Part shown: positions 18,604 through 27,879 of the stretch, piece after piece
How the letters are laid out: each line of letters starts with the position of its first letter
Position numbering within the stretch: position 1 is the first letter of the stretch
Source: Paenibacillus antibioticophila
Lineage (GTDB): Bacteria; Bacillota; Bacilli; Paenibacillales; Paenibacillaceae
Length of the DNA stretch: 64,000 nucleotides
Assembly: GCF_000455265.1 (NCBI RefSeq)
Contig: NZ_HG005141.1
Location: forward strand, 454,815 to 518,814
Direction: 5' to 3'
The notes under the pieces: model-generated
Databases searched by the model: none
Told to the model about the DNA's origin: nothing
Seen by the model: only the letters and a program-made list of their open reading frames with translations
Program-made: the position numbers and the translations under genes

Positions 18604-19752
18604 CTATTTCTGTAATTGCTCGAAGGTCAGCAGCAGTTTGATTTTGATCAGATCATTAAATTTCCGGTAATCCATTTGCAGCAGCTGAGAAATCTTGTCC
18701 AGCCTGTAAAATAGCGTGTTTCGATGCACATGAAGGATCGCTGCTGTCTCCTTCACGTCGAGATCGCAATCCATGAAGGTTCGCAGTGTCTGCTTGTAGT
18801 CCTCGTTCAGTTGGCCCGACCATTTGTACTGCTGCATAAATTCCTTCTGCATATGCTGCGGGATTGTATCCAGATAAGGGACGATTCCCCACTCCTCAAT
18901 ACTGCTAGCCCGAGGCTCCCGTTCGAACCGTTTGCTCAAGCGGATACAGTTGCGCGCTTCATTGTAGGAGGCCTTATACCCAGCAAGCCCTGAGCGTGCT
19001 TGTCCAACGCCGATGTAGTAATGGTAGCCATACTTCTTCAGGTATTGCTCTACCTTGGCATAGACTGGCTTATGCAGCTGCTCCTCCACAGGTAATGCGA
19101 TGAAAAATGAACCGTCCTCAATATAGGCATAGAAGGAATGAAAGCTTATAAGCGTTTTCAACCCATTTGAAAATTGTTCTTTCCGATCATTGATTCGCTG
19201 CAGTGAATCTCCTCCTGACAGCTCCTCCGACCACTTCATCTCCTCGATCTCCACGACCATGATGATCCGTTCTACGCTAAGATCAATTTGAAGCGAACGC
19301 GCCGTCATCTTCAGCTTCTTCTCCCTCAGCTCATGCGGAGCGATCAGCTCCATAATGAAGCCTTCCAACGCCATTTTGCGAAAATGAAGCTGCTTGTTCA
19401 TATGAATTTGCTCCAGCAAAATTTCTACGTTCATTTTGATGATGGTGCCGAATTTGTAAACCTCCGCCGGATCCCCTGTGATCCCTACTACACCCACGAT
19501 ATTGTCCTGAAATTCAATGGGCAGGTTGACCCCAGGCTTGGAGCCCGGCAAGTTGTGGCTGTCCTCTTCACGAATAATCTGCTGCGTCCGCGATGCAAGC
19601 ACCTGCAGTGCGCCTTCATGCTGTTGTCCTATCCGTCCTGCTTGACCACTGGCAACAATGATTCCCTGCTCATCCATGATGTTAATGTTGAAATCCATAA
19701 CAGACATCAGTTGACTTGCAATCGGCAATGCCAGCTCGGCAGTAATTTTCAT
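18604..19752 (-). CDS. cdaR: CdaR-family sugar diacid regulator
   Basis: 382-residue transcription factor. N-terminal sugar-diacid recognition domain (about 1-135, including FNINIMDEQGIIVASG and IVGVVGITGDPAEV), a central GGDEF-like region, and a C-terminal PucR-type helix-turn-helix (DVKETAAILHVHRNTLFYRLDKI). E. coli CdaR activates glucarate/galactarate genes in response to glucarate, galactarate or glycerate. Here it is the last gene after garK-gudD-garR-dapA, which supports the same role. Start: ATG 19752, with GGGGG 8 nt upstream; the upstream in-frame codon at 19791 lacks an RBS. Confidence 0.88.
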   Translation of the reverse strand: MKITAELALPIASQLMSVMDFNINIMDEQGIIVASGQAGRIGQQHEGALQVLASRTQQIIREEDSHNLPGSKPGVNLPIEFQDNIVGVVGITGDPAEVYKFGTIIKMNVEILLEQIHMNKQLHFRKMALEGFIMELIAPHELREKKLKMTARSLQIDLSVERIIMVVEIEEMKWSEELSGGDSLQRINDRKEQFSNGLKTLISFHSFYAYIEDGSFFIALPVEEQLHKPVYAKVEQYLKKYGYHYYIGVGQARSGLAGYKASYNEARNCIRLSKRFEREPRASSIEEWGIVPYLDTIPQHMQKEFMQQYKWSGQLNEDYKQTLRTFMDCDLDVKETAAILHVHRNTLFYRLDKISQLLQMDYRKFNDLIKIKLLLTFEQLQK

Positions 19753-19865
19753 CGAGCAATCCCCCTGACAAAATAACCGGCTACAGATCACATAGCCGGT
19801 CGCCTTCGCTTATCATAGCGCAGAATTTTATACAAGGATACCAGATTTTCAGTTTACAATTCAGC

Positions 19866-20756
19866 TTAAATTTCTCCCATATCCTGAAGTATTTTCTTGA
19901 GCTTTTCCAGGTTTTCTTCAGAGCAACAGGTATTGGGAAGAATGGGCTTTCCAGCCTGCAGACCAATGAGGTTCACAGCATCCTTCGTCGCTACCGGGAA
20001 GCTTCCCAAATTCCATGCCGTTCGCAGCGGGGCCAGCTTGTACTGTGCCTCCAACGCGCCCGGAATATCTCCGGCCATGAATTTATCGTAAATTTCTACA
20101 ACCAGCCGCGGCACGACATTGGCCGTAGAAGCTACACAGCCTGCGCCACCGTAGACCAGTGTGCTCAGGATCATAATATCTCTACCCGCAAGCACCTTGA
20201 AATCCTGGTGTCTCGTACGCCGGATGAATTCAGCCGTTAAGGTCTGATCGCCGCTGCTATCCTTCATACCGACGATATTCGGGATTTCAGTCAGTCGCTC
20301 AAGCAGCCCTGCCGAGATGTTATTGCCGACCTTGTCGGGATTGTTATAGAGCAGAACCGGCAGACGGGTTGATTCCGCAATTTTCTTGAAATGGTGATAC
20401 AGCTCATTCTCAGTAGGTGTCAGAAACATCGGCGGCAGGATAGAAATGGCTTGTGCCCCCAGTTCCTCATAAAGACGGGCTTGCTTGATCCCTTCTCTGG
20501 TCGTAATCGAGGCGATGCCTGCATAGACCGGCACTCTCCCCGCACTTTGCTCTACCGCGACGGCAACGACCCGCCCGAGATCCTCCGGATCCAGTCCGAA
20601 GAATTCTCCGTTACTGCCCAACGCCAGGATGCCATGAACCCCGCCATCAATGACATGATCCACAATGCGACGGGAGCTTTGTTCGTCCAGCCGTTCGTTC
20701 TCATCAACCGGGGTTACAATCGGGGGAACGACGCCTCGAATAAATGTAGTATCCAT
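19866..20756 (-). CDS. DapA-family lyase, probable 5-keto-4-deoxyglucarate aldolase
   Basis: 296-residue class I (Schiff-base) lyase of the DapA/N-acetylneuraminate lyase family. Visible motifs: GSNGEFFGL phosphate/carboxylate loop, Tyr of LLYNNPDK, and Schiff-base Lys of GMKDSSGD near residue 165. In the family these enzymes are aldolases or dehydratases for 2-keto acids. Context decides: the operon has tartronate semialdehyde reductase and glycerate kinase, which need an aldolase giving pyruvate plus tartronate semialdehyde, but no semialdehyde dehydrogenase, which a 5-dehydro-4-deoxyglucarate dehydratase would need. It would then replace the metal-dependent GarL. AGGAG 7 nt before ATG. Confidence 0.75.
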   Translation of the reverse strand: MDTTFIRGVVPPIVTPVDENERLDEQSSRRIVDHVIDGGVHGILALGSNGEFFGLDPEDLGRVVAVAVEQSAGRVPVYAGIASITTREGIKQARLYEELGAQAISILPPMFLTPTENELYHHFKKIAESTRLPVLLYNNPDKVGNNISAGLLERLTEIPNIVGMKDSSGDQTLTAEFIRRTRHQDFKVLAGRDIMILSTLVYGGAGCVASTANVVPRLVVEIYDKFMAGDIPGALEAQYKLAPLRTAWNLGSFPVATKDAVNLIGLQAGKPILPNTCCSEENLEKLKKILQDMGEI

Positions 20757-20774
20757 CAGGTCTCTCCTTACCGA

Positions 20775-21662
20775 TTAACGCTGGACTTCTGTCTGTGCCA
20801 GCTTCTCATAATAGCGAATAAGCGCGCTGTGGTCCGCGGTTCCCAAGCCATCCACTTTTAGGGCATGCATCATTTCCAGGACAGCCGCAGTAAGCGGAAG
20901 CGGTACGCCAATGCCGTGTGAAGTATCCAGCGCATTGGTCAAATCCTTGATATGCAAGTCAATACGGAAGCCCGGATCAATCTTACGGTCCAGCATCATA
21001 GGTGCTTTAGCTTCCATTACCGTACTACCCGCCAGGCCGCCGCGGATGGCTTCAAATACCAGTTCAGGCTGTACACCAGCTTTGTTAGCCAACACCAGAG
21101 CTTCGGACAAGGCCGCAATATTCAAGGCTACGACGACCTGATTCGCCAACTTGGTAATATTCCCTGCGCCAACGTCTCCGGTATGAACAACCGAGCCCGC
21201 CATAGCTTTCAGAAGATGATAATGCTCGTCGAACAGCTGCTTGTCTCCACCGACCATGACGGACATAGTGCCGTCAATCGCCTTTGGTTCTCCGCCGCTG
21301 ACCGGAGCGTCAAGGAAAGCAATCCCGCGTTGTTCCAGCGCAACAGCGATCTCCCGGCTCACTAGCGGAGCGATCGAGCTCATATCAATAACTACCGTTC
21401 CGGCTTTTGCGCCTTCCGCTACCCCGTTCTCACCGAGCACAACCTCTTGCACATGAGGGGAGTTCGGCAGCATCGTAATAATAACCTCTGCCTGTCTTGC
21501 CACCTCTGCAGGTGTGTTAGCGACAGCAGCTCCCGCTTTTTGAAGCTCCTCCAGAACCACCGGATTCTGATCCATCACCACCAAGCTGTAGCCCGCTTTG
21601 ATCAAGTTCAAGCTCATCGGCTTTCCCATAATTCCCAGACCAATAAATCCAACCTTTTTCAT
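20775..21662 (-). CDS. garR: tartronate semialdehyde reductase (2-hydroxy-3-oxopropionate reductase)
   Basis: 295-residue beta-hydroxyacid dehydrogenase. N-terminal Rossmann motif GFIGLGIMGKPM, substrate loop DAPVSGGEPKAIDGTMSVMVGG, and catalytic Lys in GNITKLANQ. It reduces tartronate semialdehyde to D-glycerate with NAD(P)H. Start: ATG 21662 with GAGGAGG 8 nt upstream; in-frame codons up to 21734 are upstream leader. It lies between gudD and the DapA-family gene. Related 3-hydroxyisobutyrate dehydrogenase is the alternative, but the operon favours GarR. Confidence 0.88.
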   Translation of the reverse strand: MKKVGFIGLGIMGKPMSLNLIKAGYSLVVMDQNPVVLEELQKAGAAVANTPAEVARQAEVIITMLPNSPHVQEVVLGENGVAEGAKAGTVVIDMSSIAPLVSREIAVALEQRGIAFLDAPVSGGEPKAIDGTMSVMVGGDKQLFDEHYHLLKAMAGSVVHTGDVGAGNITKLANQVVVALNIAALSEALVLANKAGVQPELVFEAIRGGLAGSTVMEAKAPMMLDRKIDPGFRIDLHIKDLTNALDTSHGIGVPLPLTAAVLEMMHALKVDGLGTADHSALIRYYEKLAQTEVQR

Positions 21663-21755
21663 GTATATTTCCTCCTCTATTTTGGTTTGAAGCAGCTTAG
21701 AGTACGAAGACATTCTCTTAACGTGCGTGTCCAAAAAGCCGGCTTTCTTCAGCTC

Positions 21756-23123
21756 TTAACGCACCATGCAAGGGCGCTTGTTATCGAATGCCCAGCCCGG
21801 AATCAGATATTGCATTCCCACCGCATCGTCACGGGAACCCAGTCCCATGTTCAGATACAGTTGGTGGGCTTTCATCACCTGTTCCATATCCAGCTCAATC
21901 CCCAAGCCCGGCTTTTCAGGAACCTCTACCATGCCTTCGACAATTTGCAGCGGTTCTTTCGTTAGCCGGTCTTCACCTTCCTGCCAGATCCAGTGAGTAT
22001 CGATCGCTGTAATATTACCGGGCGCCGCAGCAGCAACATGTGTAAACATCGCCAACGAAATATCAAAATGGTTATTGGAATGCGACCCCCAGGTTAATCC
22101 CCACTCATGACAGAGCTGCGCTACACGAACAGAGCCTTGCATCGTCCAGAAGTGCGGGTCTGCCAGCGGAATATCCACCGATTGCAACGCGATTGTATGC
22201 CCCATTTGCCGCCAATCGGTAGCGATCATGTTCGTAGCGGTCGGCAAGCCTGTTTGTTTCTTGAACTCCGCCATAATCTCGCGCCCGGAAAATCCGTCCT
22301 CCGCTCCGCAAGGGTCTTCGGCATAGGCCAGAACATGATGCTTGTCCCGGCACAGACGTACTGCATCCTTCAAGAGCCATCCCCCGTTAGGATCCAGCGT
22401 GATTCGTGCTTGCGGGAAGCGCTCGGCAAGCGCGGTTACGGCCTCGATCTCCTCTTCTCCGCGAAGCACGCCGCCTTTAAGCTTGAAGTCATTGAAGCCG
22501 TATTTCTCATAAGCCGCTTCCGCCAGACGCACAATAGCTTCCGGGGTCATCGCTTCCTCACGGCGGATGCGGTACCAGGCATCGTCCGAATCCGGCGCAG
22601 GGGTGTACGGGAGATCCGTCTTGTTGCGATCCCCGATATAGAACAGATAGCCTAGCATTTCTACTTTTTTACGTTGCTGGCCTTCGCCCAGCAATGCAGC
22701 TACAGGAACGCCCAGATATTGTCCGAGCAGATCCAGCAACGCTGCTTCCACCGCGGTGACAGCATGAATGGCAATACGCAGATCAAAGGTTTGCAGTCCG
22801 CGTCCACCCGAATCACGATCCGCAAAGGCAATGCGCATCCGGTTCAGAATGCCGTTGTACATCCCGATGGATTGTCCGATCACCAAGGTGCGGGCATCCT
22901 CAAGCGTCTTGCGGATATTCTCTCCGCCCGGCACCTCGCCAACGCCGGTTCTGCCTGAGCTGTCCTCCAGAATCACGATATTGCGTGTGAAATAAGGACC
23001 ATGCGCACCGCTGAGATTCAGAAGCATGCTATCCCGACCGGCTACCGGGATCACCTTCATATTCGTAATAACAGGTGTCCCGGTGTATGCCGACGGGTCC
23101 TGTAATGTTGTCTGATTCATCAT
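21756..23123 (-). CDS. gudD: glucarate dehydratase
   Basis: 455-residue enolase-superfamily enzyme. It dehydrates D-glucarate (and L-idarate) to 5-keto-4-deoxyglucarate. Motifs seen: FKLKGG (catalytic Lys), LDPNGGW and [19 protein letters not shown] (Mg ligands), [16 protein letters not shown], and the His of [15 protein letters not shown]. Close in length and motif wording to E. coli GudD, so this is the firmest call in the operon. GGAGG lies 8 nt before the first ATG. Confidence 0.95.
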   Translation of the reverse strand: MMNQTTLQDPSAYTGTPVITNMKVIPVAGRDSMLLNLSGAHGPYFTRNIVILEDSSGRTGVGEVPGGENIRKTLEDARTLVIGQSIGMYNGILNRMRIAFADRDSGGRGLQTFDLRIAIHAVTAVEAALLDLLGQYLGVPVAALLGEGQQRKKVEMLGYLFYIGDRNKTDLPYTPAPDSDDAWYRIRREEAMTPEAIVRLAEAAYEKYGFNDFKLKGGVLRGEEEIEAVTALAERFPQARITLDPNGGWLLKDAVRLCRDKHHVLAYAEDPCGAEDGFSGREIMAEFKKQTGLPTATNMIATDWRQMGHTIALQSVDIPLADPHFWTMQGSVRVAQLCHEWGLTWGSHSNNHFDISLAMFTHVAAAAPGNITAIDTHWIWQEGEDRLTKEPLQIVEGMVEVPEKPGLGIELDMEQVMKAHQLYLNMGLGSRDDAVGMQYLIPGWAFDNKRPCMVR

Positions 23124-23165
23124 GGTTAGAGCCTCCGTAATTTATGTTCGTAAAATAAATGGACC

Positions 23166-24350
23166 TTAGCCGTTCGCTTCGACATTGTGCAGCTTCGAAT
23201 GGCTTCCGAATCCATACTTCTCAGGAATCAGAATGGACCGCAATACGGACGAGGCGGCGTGACGGATGTTGGCCGGTGCCTTCCCGATCGCTTCCTCCAG
23301 TGACATCGGCACCTGTGTCGCACCGACAATGACATCAATGCCAATGCTGTAAATCTCGAAAGCATCTGCGGTAACCCCCCCGGAGATACAGACGACCGGC
23401 TTGTTGTATTTCTTCGAAATCTTCGCCACTCCGGCCGGTGTCTTGCCGAATACGGTCTGGGCATCTGTCCGGCCTTCTCCCGTAAAGACCAGGTCCGCAT
23501 CGCGAACCTCTTCATCAAAGCGGGCTGCTTCCAGCACAATATCGATCCCTCGGGCCATCTTGGCATTCAAGAAAGCCATCAAGCCTGCCCCGAGCCCCCC
23601 GGCAGCCCCGGCGCCTGCCGCATTTGCAATGTCGATGCCAAGCTGCTCCTGAATCACCGCTGCAAGATGCTTGAGTCCCTCATCCAGCTTAAGGATCATC
23701 TCGGGTGTCGCCCCTTTTTGCGGGCCAAAAATATGGGAAGCCCCGTCAGGCCCGCACAGTGGATTTGTGACATCACTGGCAATCGTGATTTCACATTCTG
23801 CAATGGCAGGATGAAGCCTGCTTGTGTCAATCGTGCAAATCCGATGGAGTTCTCTGCCGCCATAGCCGATCTCTTCTCCCAAAGCATCGAGGAACCGTAC
23901 GCCCAATGCTTGAGCCATGCCCACACCGCCATCGTTCGTAGCACTTCCACCTATACCGACCACAAGCTTTCGAACGCCTGACTCCAGCACCTCCTTAATC
24001 ACCTGTCCCGTTCCATAGGTCGTGGCTGTCATCGGATTCAGCTGATCCGGCGGCACCAGCATTAGGCCCGAGGCCGAGGCCATTTCGATCACAGCGGAGC
24101 GTCCTTCATCAAAAATGCCGTATACAGCGGTCACGGTCCCGCCTTGCGGACCAACCACCTCTAATTGTCTTGCCTCCCCGCGAGTTACGCTAAGGATGGC
24201 ATCGACAGTTCCTTCCCCACCATCGGCGATTGGAATTTTGCACACCTGTGCTTCGGGCAGCACCTCCAATATGCCTTGCTCCATGCACTCAGCCACTTCT
24301 TTGGAGCTGAGACTCCCTTTATAAGAGTCGGGCACGACTAAAATCTTCAA
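23166..24350 (-). CDS. garK: glycerate 2-kinase
   Basis: 394-residue kinase of the GarK/GlxK family, phosphorylating D-glycerate to 2-phosphoglycerate for glycolysis. Motifs: KILVVPDSYKGSLSS at the N terminus, IADGGEGT, GIGGSATNDGGVGMAQALG, and FTGEGRTDAQT near the C terminus. Start: TTG 24350 follows GGGAG by 8 nt and gives the usual family N terminus; a GTG at 24365 is further upstream with a poorer site. First gene of the leftward glucarate operon; a cre-like site and an inverted repeat lie 40-95 bp upstream. Confidence 0.92.
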   Translation of the reverse strand: MKILVVPDSYKGSLSSKEVAECMEQGILEVLPEAQVCKIPIADGGEGTVDAILSVTRGEARQLEVVGPQGGTVTAVYGIFDEGRSAVIEMASASGLMLVPPDQLNPMTATTYGTGQVIKEVLESGVRKLVVGIGGSATNDGGVGMAQALGVRFLDALGEEIGYGGRELHRICTIDTSRLHPAIAECEITIASDVTNPLCGPDGASHIFGPQKGATPEMILKLDEGLKHLAAVIQEQLGIDIANAAGAGAAGGLGAGLMAFLNAKMARGIDIVLEAARFDEEVRDADLVFTGEGRTDAQTVFGKTPAGVAKISKKYNKPVVCISGGVTADAFEIYSIGIDVIVGATQVPMSLEEAIGKAPANIRHAASSVLRSILIPEKYGFGSHSKLHNVEANG

Positions 24351-24390
24351 TTCTATCACTCCCACCGATCCTCTTTACCTGAAAAACAGC

Positions 24391-24445
24391 CTGCACTATT
24401 TTCTTGACGTGAAATTTTCTGATTGCGCTTTCATATATAGTGCAG
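24391..24445. promoter_or_regulatory. candidate operator upstream of the glucarate operon
   Basis: Inverted repeat CTGCACTAT (24391-24399) and ATAGTGCAG (24437-24445), perfect 9-bp arms 37 bp apart. Its position upstream of garK makes it a candidate binding site for the operon's CdaR-type regulator. The rest of the 403-bp gap 24351-24753 holds a second interrupted inverted repeat (CTTCTTGT near 24459, ACAAGAAG near 24504) and a diverged dispersed repeat (24541-24570). Confidence 0.4.
24420..24433. promoter_or_regulatory. cre-like site upstream of garK
   Basis: TGATTGCGCTTTCA; the reverse strand TGAAAGCGCAATCA matches cre TGWAANCGNTNWCA at 13 of 14 positions. It lies inside the inverted repeat 24391-24445, so catabolite repression and pathway induction may act on the same stretch. 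Confidence 0.5.
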
Positions 24446-24705
24446 ACATAACGGCCTCTTCTTGTTAGGCACTGAAGCTAATGGTAACCGCCGCCGGAAC
24501 CCGACAAGAAGAACGTCGAATTCTCACTCCTGCACAAGCTTCGTAATCAAAAGATGACGATTTGAATAACCTCTATGGCTTAACTATACACTTCCGGCTG
24601 CTGCCGGACATTGTTACCCATCCACAATGTTGGGAGCATTTTACGTTCAAAAATTGGACGGTGGCACAACGTCCAGTTCCAGGCGCCGGTCAAACTCTTG
24701 GCACG

Positions 24706-24743
24706 CAAAAAAAGAGAAAAGAGCGCGTATGCGCCCCTTTCTC
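24706..24743 (-). terminator. intrinsic terminator of the MerR-family gene
   Basis: On the minus strand, GAGAAAGGGGCGC / GCGCTCTTTTCTC hairpin with a few mismatches followed by a run of T residues, starting 11 bp after the stop codon of the MerR-family gene. Confidence 0.75.
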
Positions 24744-24753
24744 AAATCGTGAT

Positions 24754-25629
24754 TTATTCCTTTCTTTTCACGGAAATCGGGAATTTCTCCACAAAGATTC
24801 GATTCGCCGCTTGCAGCTTGTCAGCATAATCCCGGTAAGCAGAACTTAGGATTTTCATATTAGGGATGAAGATGTCGGCGTAGCCGCTATCCCGCTGAAA
24901 TTCCAACAGAGCTTGCTGCAGCTTATAGGCGGATGTCGTCTTGTAATGCTCCGAGTTGCGATACTCGTTATAGGCCTGAATCTTCTCCCGATGCTCCTCT
25001 ATGTAAGCCTCCGGGTCATGAAGGATGATCTGTTGCAGCGAACCGCTGACTTCGGCCATGTCTTCCATTCGCATGAGTGGAAAATGCTGTTCCAGTAATG
25101 CATCCATCTCTTCCGGGATCTCTAGGCGGTCTAGAAAATGGATGATGTTCATGCAGGCTTGCTCTTTTTCATCGCTGTCTACAGCTATATCTAAAAAGGG
25201 ACTGAAATGAATCGACAAATACATCCCGAAGGCGCCGGGAAAAGACAGGACTAATCTCTCCCGAAGGGAAAATATCCGGTTCCGATGATCATGCATCTCT
25301 TGCAGTTCCCGATCAATATCATAGTCTTCCGCCAATCGTTCAAGACGCTTCTCTCGTTCGAGCTGTTGCTGATGCTTGAGATGAGCCAAATAGCTGTATT
25401 TGGATACCGCGGCGGACTTATTCTTGCTTGCAAGTACATTTCTGATCTCCGGAATGCCCAAGCCCAGGCCTCTTAGCACCGCTATCTCCTTTAAACGGGA
25501 TAGATCCTGCCCGCTAAAGTTCCTATACCCGTTAGCGTCAATCTCCGGATGGACCAGACCTTGCCTTATATAGTACTCAACCGCCTTTTTAGTAATGAAG
25601 CATCTCTCGCATACCTCATGGATCAACAT
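24754..25629 (-). CDS. MerR-family transcriptional regulator with large C-terminal domain
   Basis: 291-residue regulator. N-terminal MerR winged helix (about 1-70: ITKKAVEYYIRQGLVHPEIDANGYRNF, then LRGLGLGIPEIRNVL), a coiled-coil-like linker rich in Glu/Lys/Arg (about 78-120), then a C-terminal domain of about 170 residues with no metal-binding cysteine pattern. Such members usually sense a drug-like ligand. It is 61 bp downstream of an ABC permease gene on the same strand and may regulate that operon. Start: ATG 25629, with GAGGTG 6 nt upstream. Confidence 0.8.
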   Translation of the reverse strand: MLIHEVCERCFITKKAVEYYIRQGLVHPEIDANGYRNFSGQDLSRLKEIAVLRGLGLGIPEIRNVLASKNKSAAVSKYSYLAHLKHQQQLEREKRLERLAEDYDIDRELQEMHDHRNRIFSLRERLVLSFPGAFGMYLSIHFSPFLDIAVDSDEKEQACMNIIHFLDRLEIPEEMDALLEQHFPLMRMEDMAEVSGSLQQIILHDPEAYIEEHREKIQAYNEYRNSEHYKTTSAYKLQQALLEFQRDSGYADIFIPNMKILSSAYRDYADKLQAANRIFVEKFPISVKRKE

Positions 25630-25690
25630 GAAGATCACCTCATGACCATCATAAGCCAGGACCCAAGGGGATAGTCAAATCATTCATCGC

Positions 25691-26950
25691 TTAGGCTACC
25701 TCATGCTTCCGGAAGCCCCGCCATGCAAAGGGAAGAAGCACGATGGCGATAAGAAAAGCAGTCCACCCAATTGCATAGGGCAGCGGTACGTTCAAGCCGG
25801 CAACCTCGATTAAATCATATCCGCGGAACCTGCTGTAAACTTCAGTCTGTCGGCCAGGCAGGAGAGCCAGCAGATGATTGAACAGACGATTCTCTCTGCT
25901 CTCCGGAATGAAAAGAGGGACAAAGAGAAGCACGATGCTCCATATCATAACCGAAAATGGAGTACGCATTCGGGAGGAGAGCAGCAAAGTAAAACTTACA
26001 ATAGCAAGACATGCAAGCCAGCCGATCAACGTGGTCAGAAGGAAGGCTCCGAGCACCGTAACAGGATAAGGCGAGAATAAATATCGCGTGTCTATCGTTT
26101 GAAGAGGCGAATTCCACCCCGAAGCTCCATAGACGATCATAGACAAAGCGAGGGCCATAAGCCAGGCCAGCAGGAACATGCCGCTTGTGAACAGGAGTGA
26201 TGCTTTGATTTTTGCCCGGATCAGCTTGCTTCTTCCATATCGGGTCGCCAGGATGATGGCGTCCGCTCCACTCTGGTATTCACCGGAGAAGACCGGGGCT
26301 GTGCAGACACTGAGAATAAAGCAGACCGTGAGAAAAAAGAATCCTGAATTTTGGAGAAGCAAGCTCCAACCTCTTGAATAATCGAATTTCATAGGAATGG
26401 TAATTTGATCGTTCATCCGCAGGAAGGTTGCCTTTGCGTCCTCCGAATACGAAACGCCGTCAGGGGGATGATTCAGAACCTGTTGAATAGTCCCCGTTCG
26501 CTGATCATAGAAAGTGGCCGCTTTCTCGGGAGTAAGCGTATCAACTACATCATAATTATATTCTCCCGCAGGTGAAAAGCCTTTGCGGAGGTAGTTCAGG
26601 ACCGGAGAGAGGGAATAGACCTTATAGAAGTCTTCATTCGAAATCCCGGAGCCGGCTCCCATCCCAGTCTCTTCGTTCGGATTAACCAATTCATTCAATA
26701 TCTTCTGATATGTTGACGCGGTTTGAGAAAAGACAGCCGGTGTCAGTTCGCCCTGAAAGCTGCGGGCATAGCTCTTCTCGAGGGCAATCGCTGCGAACCC
26801 TTTTACGGTTCCGCTTGCTTCATAAGAGTCCTCCTGAAATGCAGGTACTACCGTACTTAGCAGCGATACAACGAGAAAGCCGATCAACCCGATGAGAGTG
26901 GATTTGCGGCTAATGAGCTTGCGCAGCTCGAAACCGGTTAACGTGTTCAA
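25691..26950 (-). CDS. ABC-2 type transporter permease
   Basis: 419-residue membrane protein. One N-terminal membrane segment (about 17-36) is followed by a large extracytoplasmic region (about 40-190) and then five or more membrane segments from about residue 200 onward. This matches ABC-2 exporters/antimicrobial-peptide-type permeases. Its start overlaps the stop of the ATPase gene by 4 bp (26947-26950), implying translational coupling. Substrate unknown; the ECF sigma gene upstream hints at envelope stress or antibiotic defence. Confidence 0.85.
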   Translation of the reverse strand: MNTLTGFELRKLISRKSTLIGLIGFLVVSLLSTVVPAFQEDSYEASGTVKGFAAIALEKSYARSFQGELTPAVFSQTASTYQKILNELVNPNEETGMGAGSGISNEDFYKVYSLSPVLNYLRKGFSPAGEYNYDVVDTLTPEKAATFYDQRTGTIQQVLNHPPDGVSYSEDAKATFLRMNDQITIPMKFDYSRGWSLLLQNSGFFFLTVCFILSVCTAPVFSGEYQSGADAIILATRYGRSKLIRAKIKASLLFTSGMFLLAWLMALALSMIVYGASGWNSPLQTIDTRYLFSPYPVTVLGAFLLTTLIGWLACLAIVSFTLLLSSRMRTPFSVMIWSIVLLFVPLFIPESRENRLFNHLLALLPGRQTEVYSRFRGYDLIEVAGLNVPLPYAIGWTAFLIAIVLLPFAWRGFRKHEVA

Positions 26951-27849
26951 AGTACTCTCTCCTTTCTGTCTGAGGCCTTGGGATCGGATTCATCATGGAA
27001 GTGATACAGATACAGATCCTCCAGAGTCGGCGCCGCCTGTACGGCACCAGGTAACGGCGGGGAAGCCGAGATGACGCGCAGCTCCACTTGATCCGAGCCG
27101 TGCTTCAGATTGCTGATTAGGAACAGTTGACTGAAGGCCTCCACCTCCCGTTCAGCAATTCGGCACATCCAGACCCGCCCCTCCATATCCCGGGTAAGGT
27201 CCTGAGCGGTTCCGCTCATAATGATTTGACCTTTCTTCATGATGAGGATTTGATGGGCGATATGCTCCACATCAGGCACAATATGAGTGGACAGCAAGAC
27301 GATTTTATTCTTGGCAAGCGCCGCAATCATATTGCGGAACCGGACTCGTTCCTTCGGGTCCAGTCCGGCAGTAGGCTCGTCGAGGACAAGAATAGCGGGA
27401 TCATTCAGCAGTGCCTGGGCAATACCAAGCCGCTGCTTCATGCCGCCGGAAAAAGTGCGTATTTTTTTTCGCGCAGCTTCTTTAAGCGAGACAAGCTCCA
27501 GCAACTCTTCTGAACGTTGATTTGCGGCGCTTGTACTCAGGCCTTTTAACGCAGCGGTATAGTGCATAAATTGACGGGCTGTGAAATCCGGATAATAGCC
27601 AAAATCCTGCGGCAAATAGCCGAGCAGATTCCGGTATGCTTCCCCCATGGACACTATGGGTTGCGCATCCAATGCAATATGTCCGGAGCTGGGCGAAAGA
27701 ATGCCGCAGATCATGCGCATCAACGTCGTTTTGCCAGCTCCATTGGCGCCAAGCAGACCATAAACGCCCGGCTGAAGACGTACGTTTACATTGTCCACGG
27801 CAACCGATCTCCCATAACGCTTACTAATCGATTCGATAGTCAGTTCCAT
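26947..27849 (-). CDS. ABC transporter ATPase
   Basis: 300-residue ATP-binding subunit. Walker A GANGAGKTT (about 36-44), Q-loop QDFGYYPDFT, signature FSGGMKQRLGIAQ, Walker B AILVLDEPT, and the switch His in LLSTHIVPDVEH. The domain resembles exporter ATPases for antibiotics or peptides (CcmA-like). It energises the overlapping ABC-2 permease. Located 30 bp after the multi-TM protein gene in the ECF-led operon. Confidence 0.92.
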   Translation of the reverse strand: MELTIESISKRYGRSVAVDNVNVRLQPGVYGLLGANGAGKTTLMRMICGILSPSSGHIALDAQPIVSMGEAYRNLLGYLPQDFGYYPDFTARQFMHYTAALKGLSTSAANQRSEELLELVSLKEAARKKIRTFSGGMKQRLGIAQALLNDPAILVLDEPTAGLDPKERVRFRNMIAALAKNKIVLLSTHIVPDVEHIAHQILIMKKGQIIMSGTAQDLTRDMEGRVWMCRIAEREVEAFSQLFLISNLKHGSDQVELRVISASPPLPGAVQAAPTLEDLYLYHFHDESDPKASDRKERVL

Positions 27850-27879
27850 CGTAAGGACACTTCCTTCCTGTATTTCATG

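Noticed and set aside
19866..20756. 5-dehydro-4-deoxyglucarate dehydratase or dihydrodipicolinate synthase
   Set aside because: Motifs fit the family, but the operon supplies tartronate semialdehyde reductase and glycerate kinase and no semialdehyde dehydrogenase or lysine genes.
24446..24753. Riboswitch or T-box upstream of garK
   Set aside because: Only simple inverted repeats are present; no conserved T-box or riboswitch core is visible.
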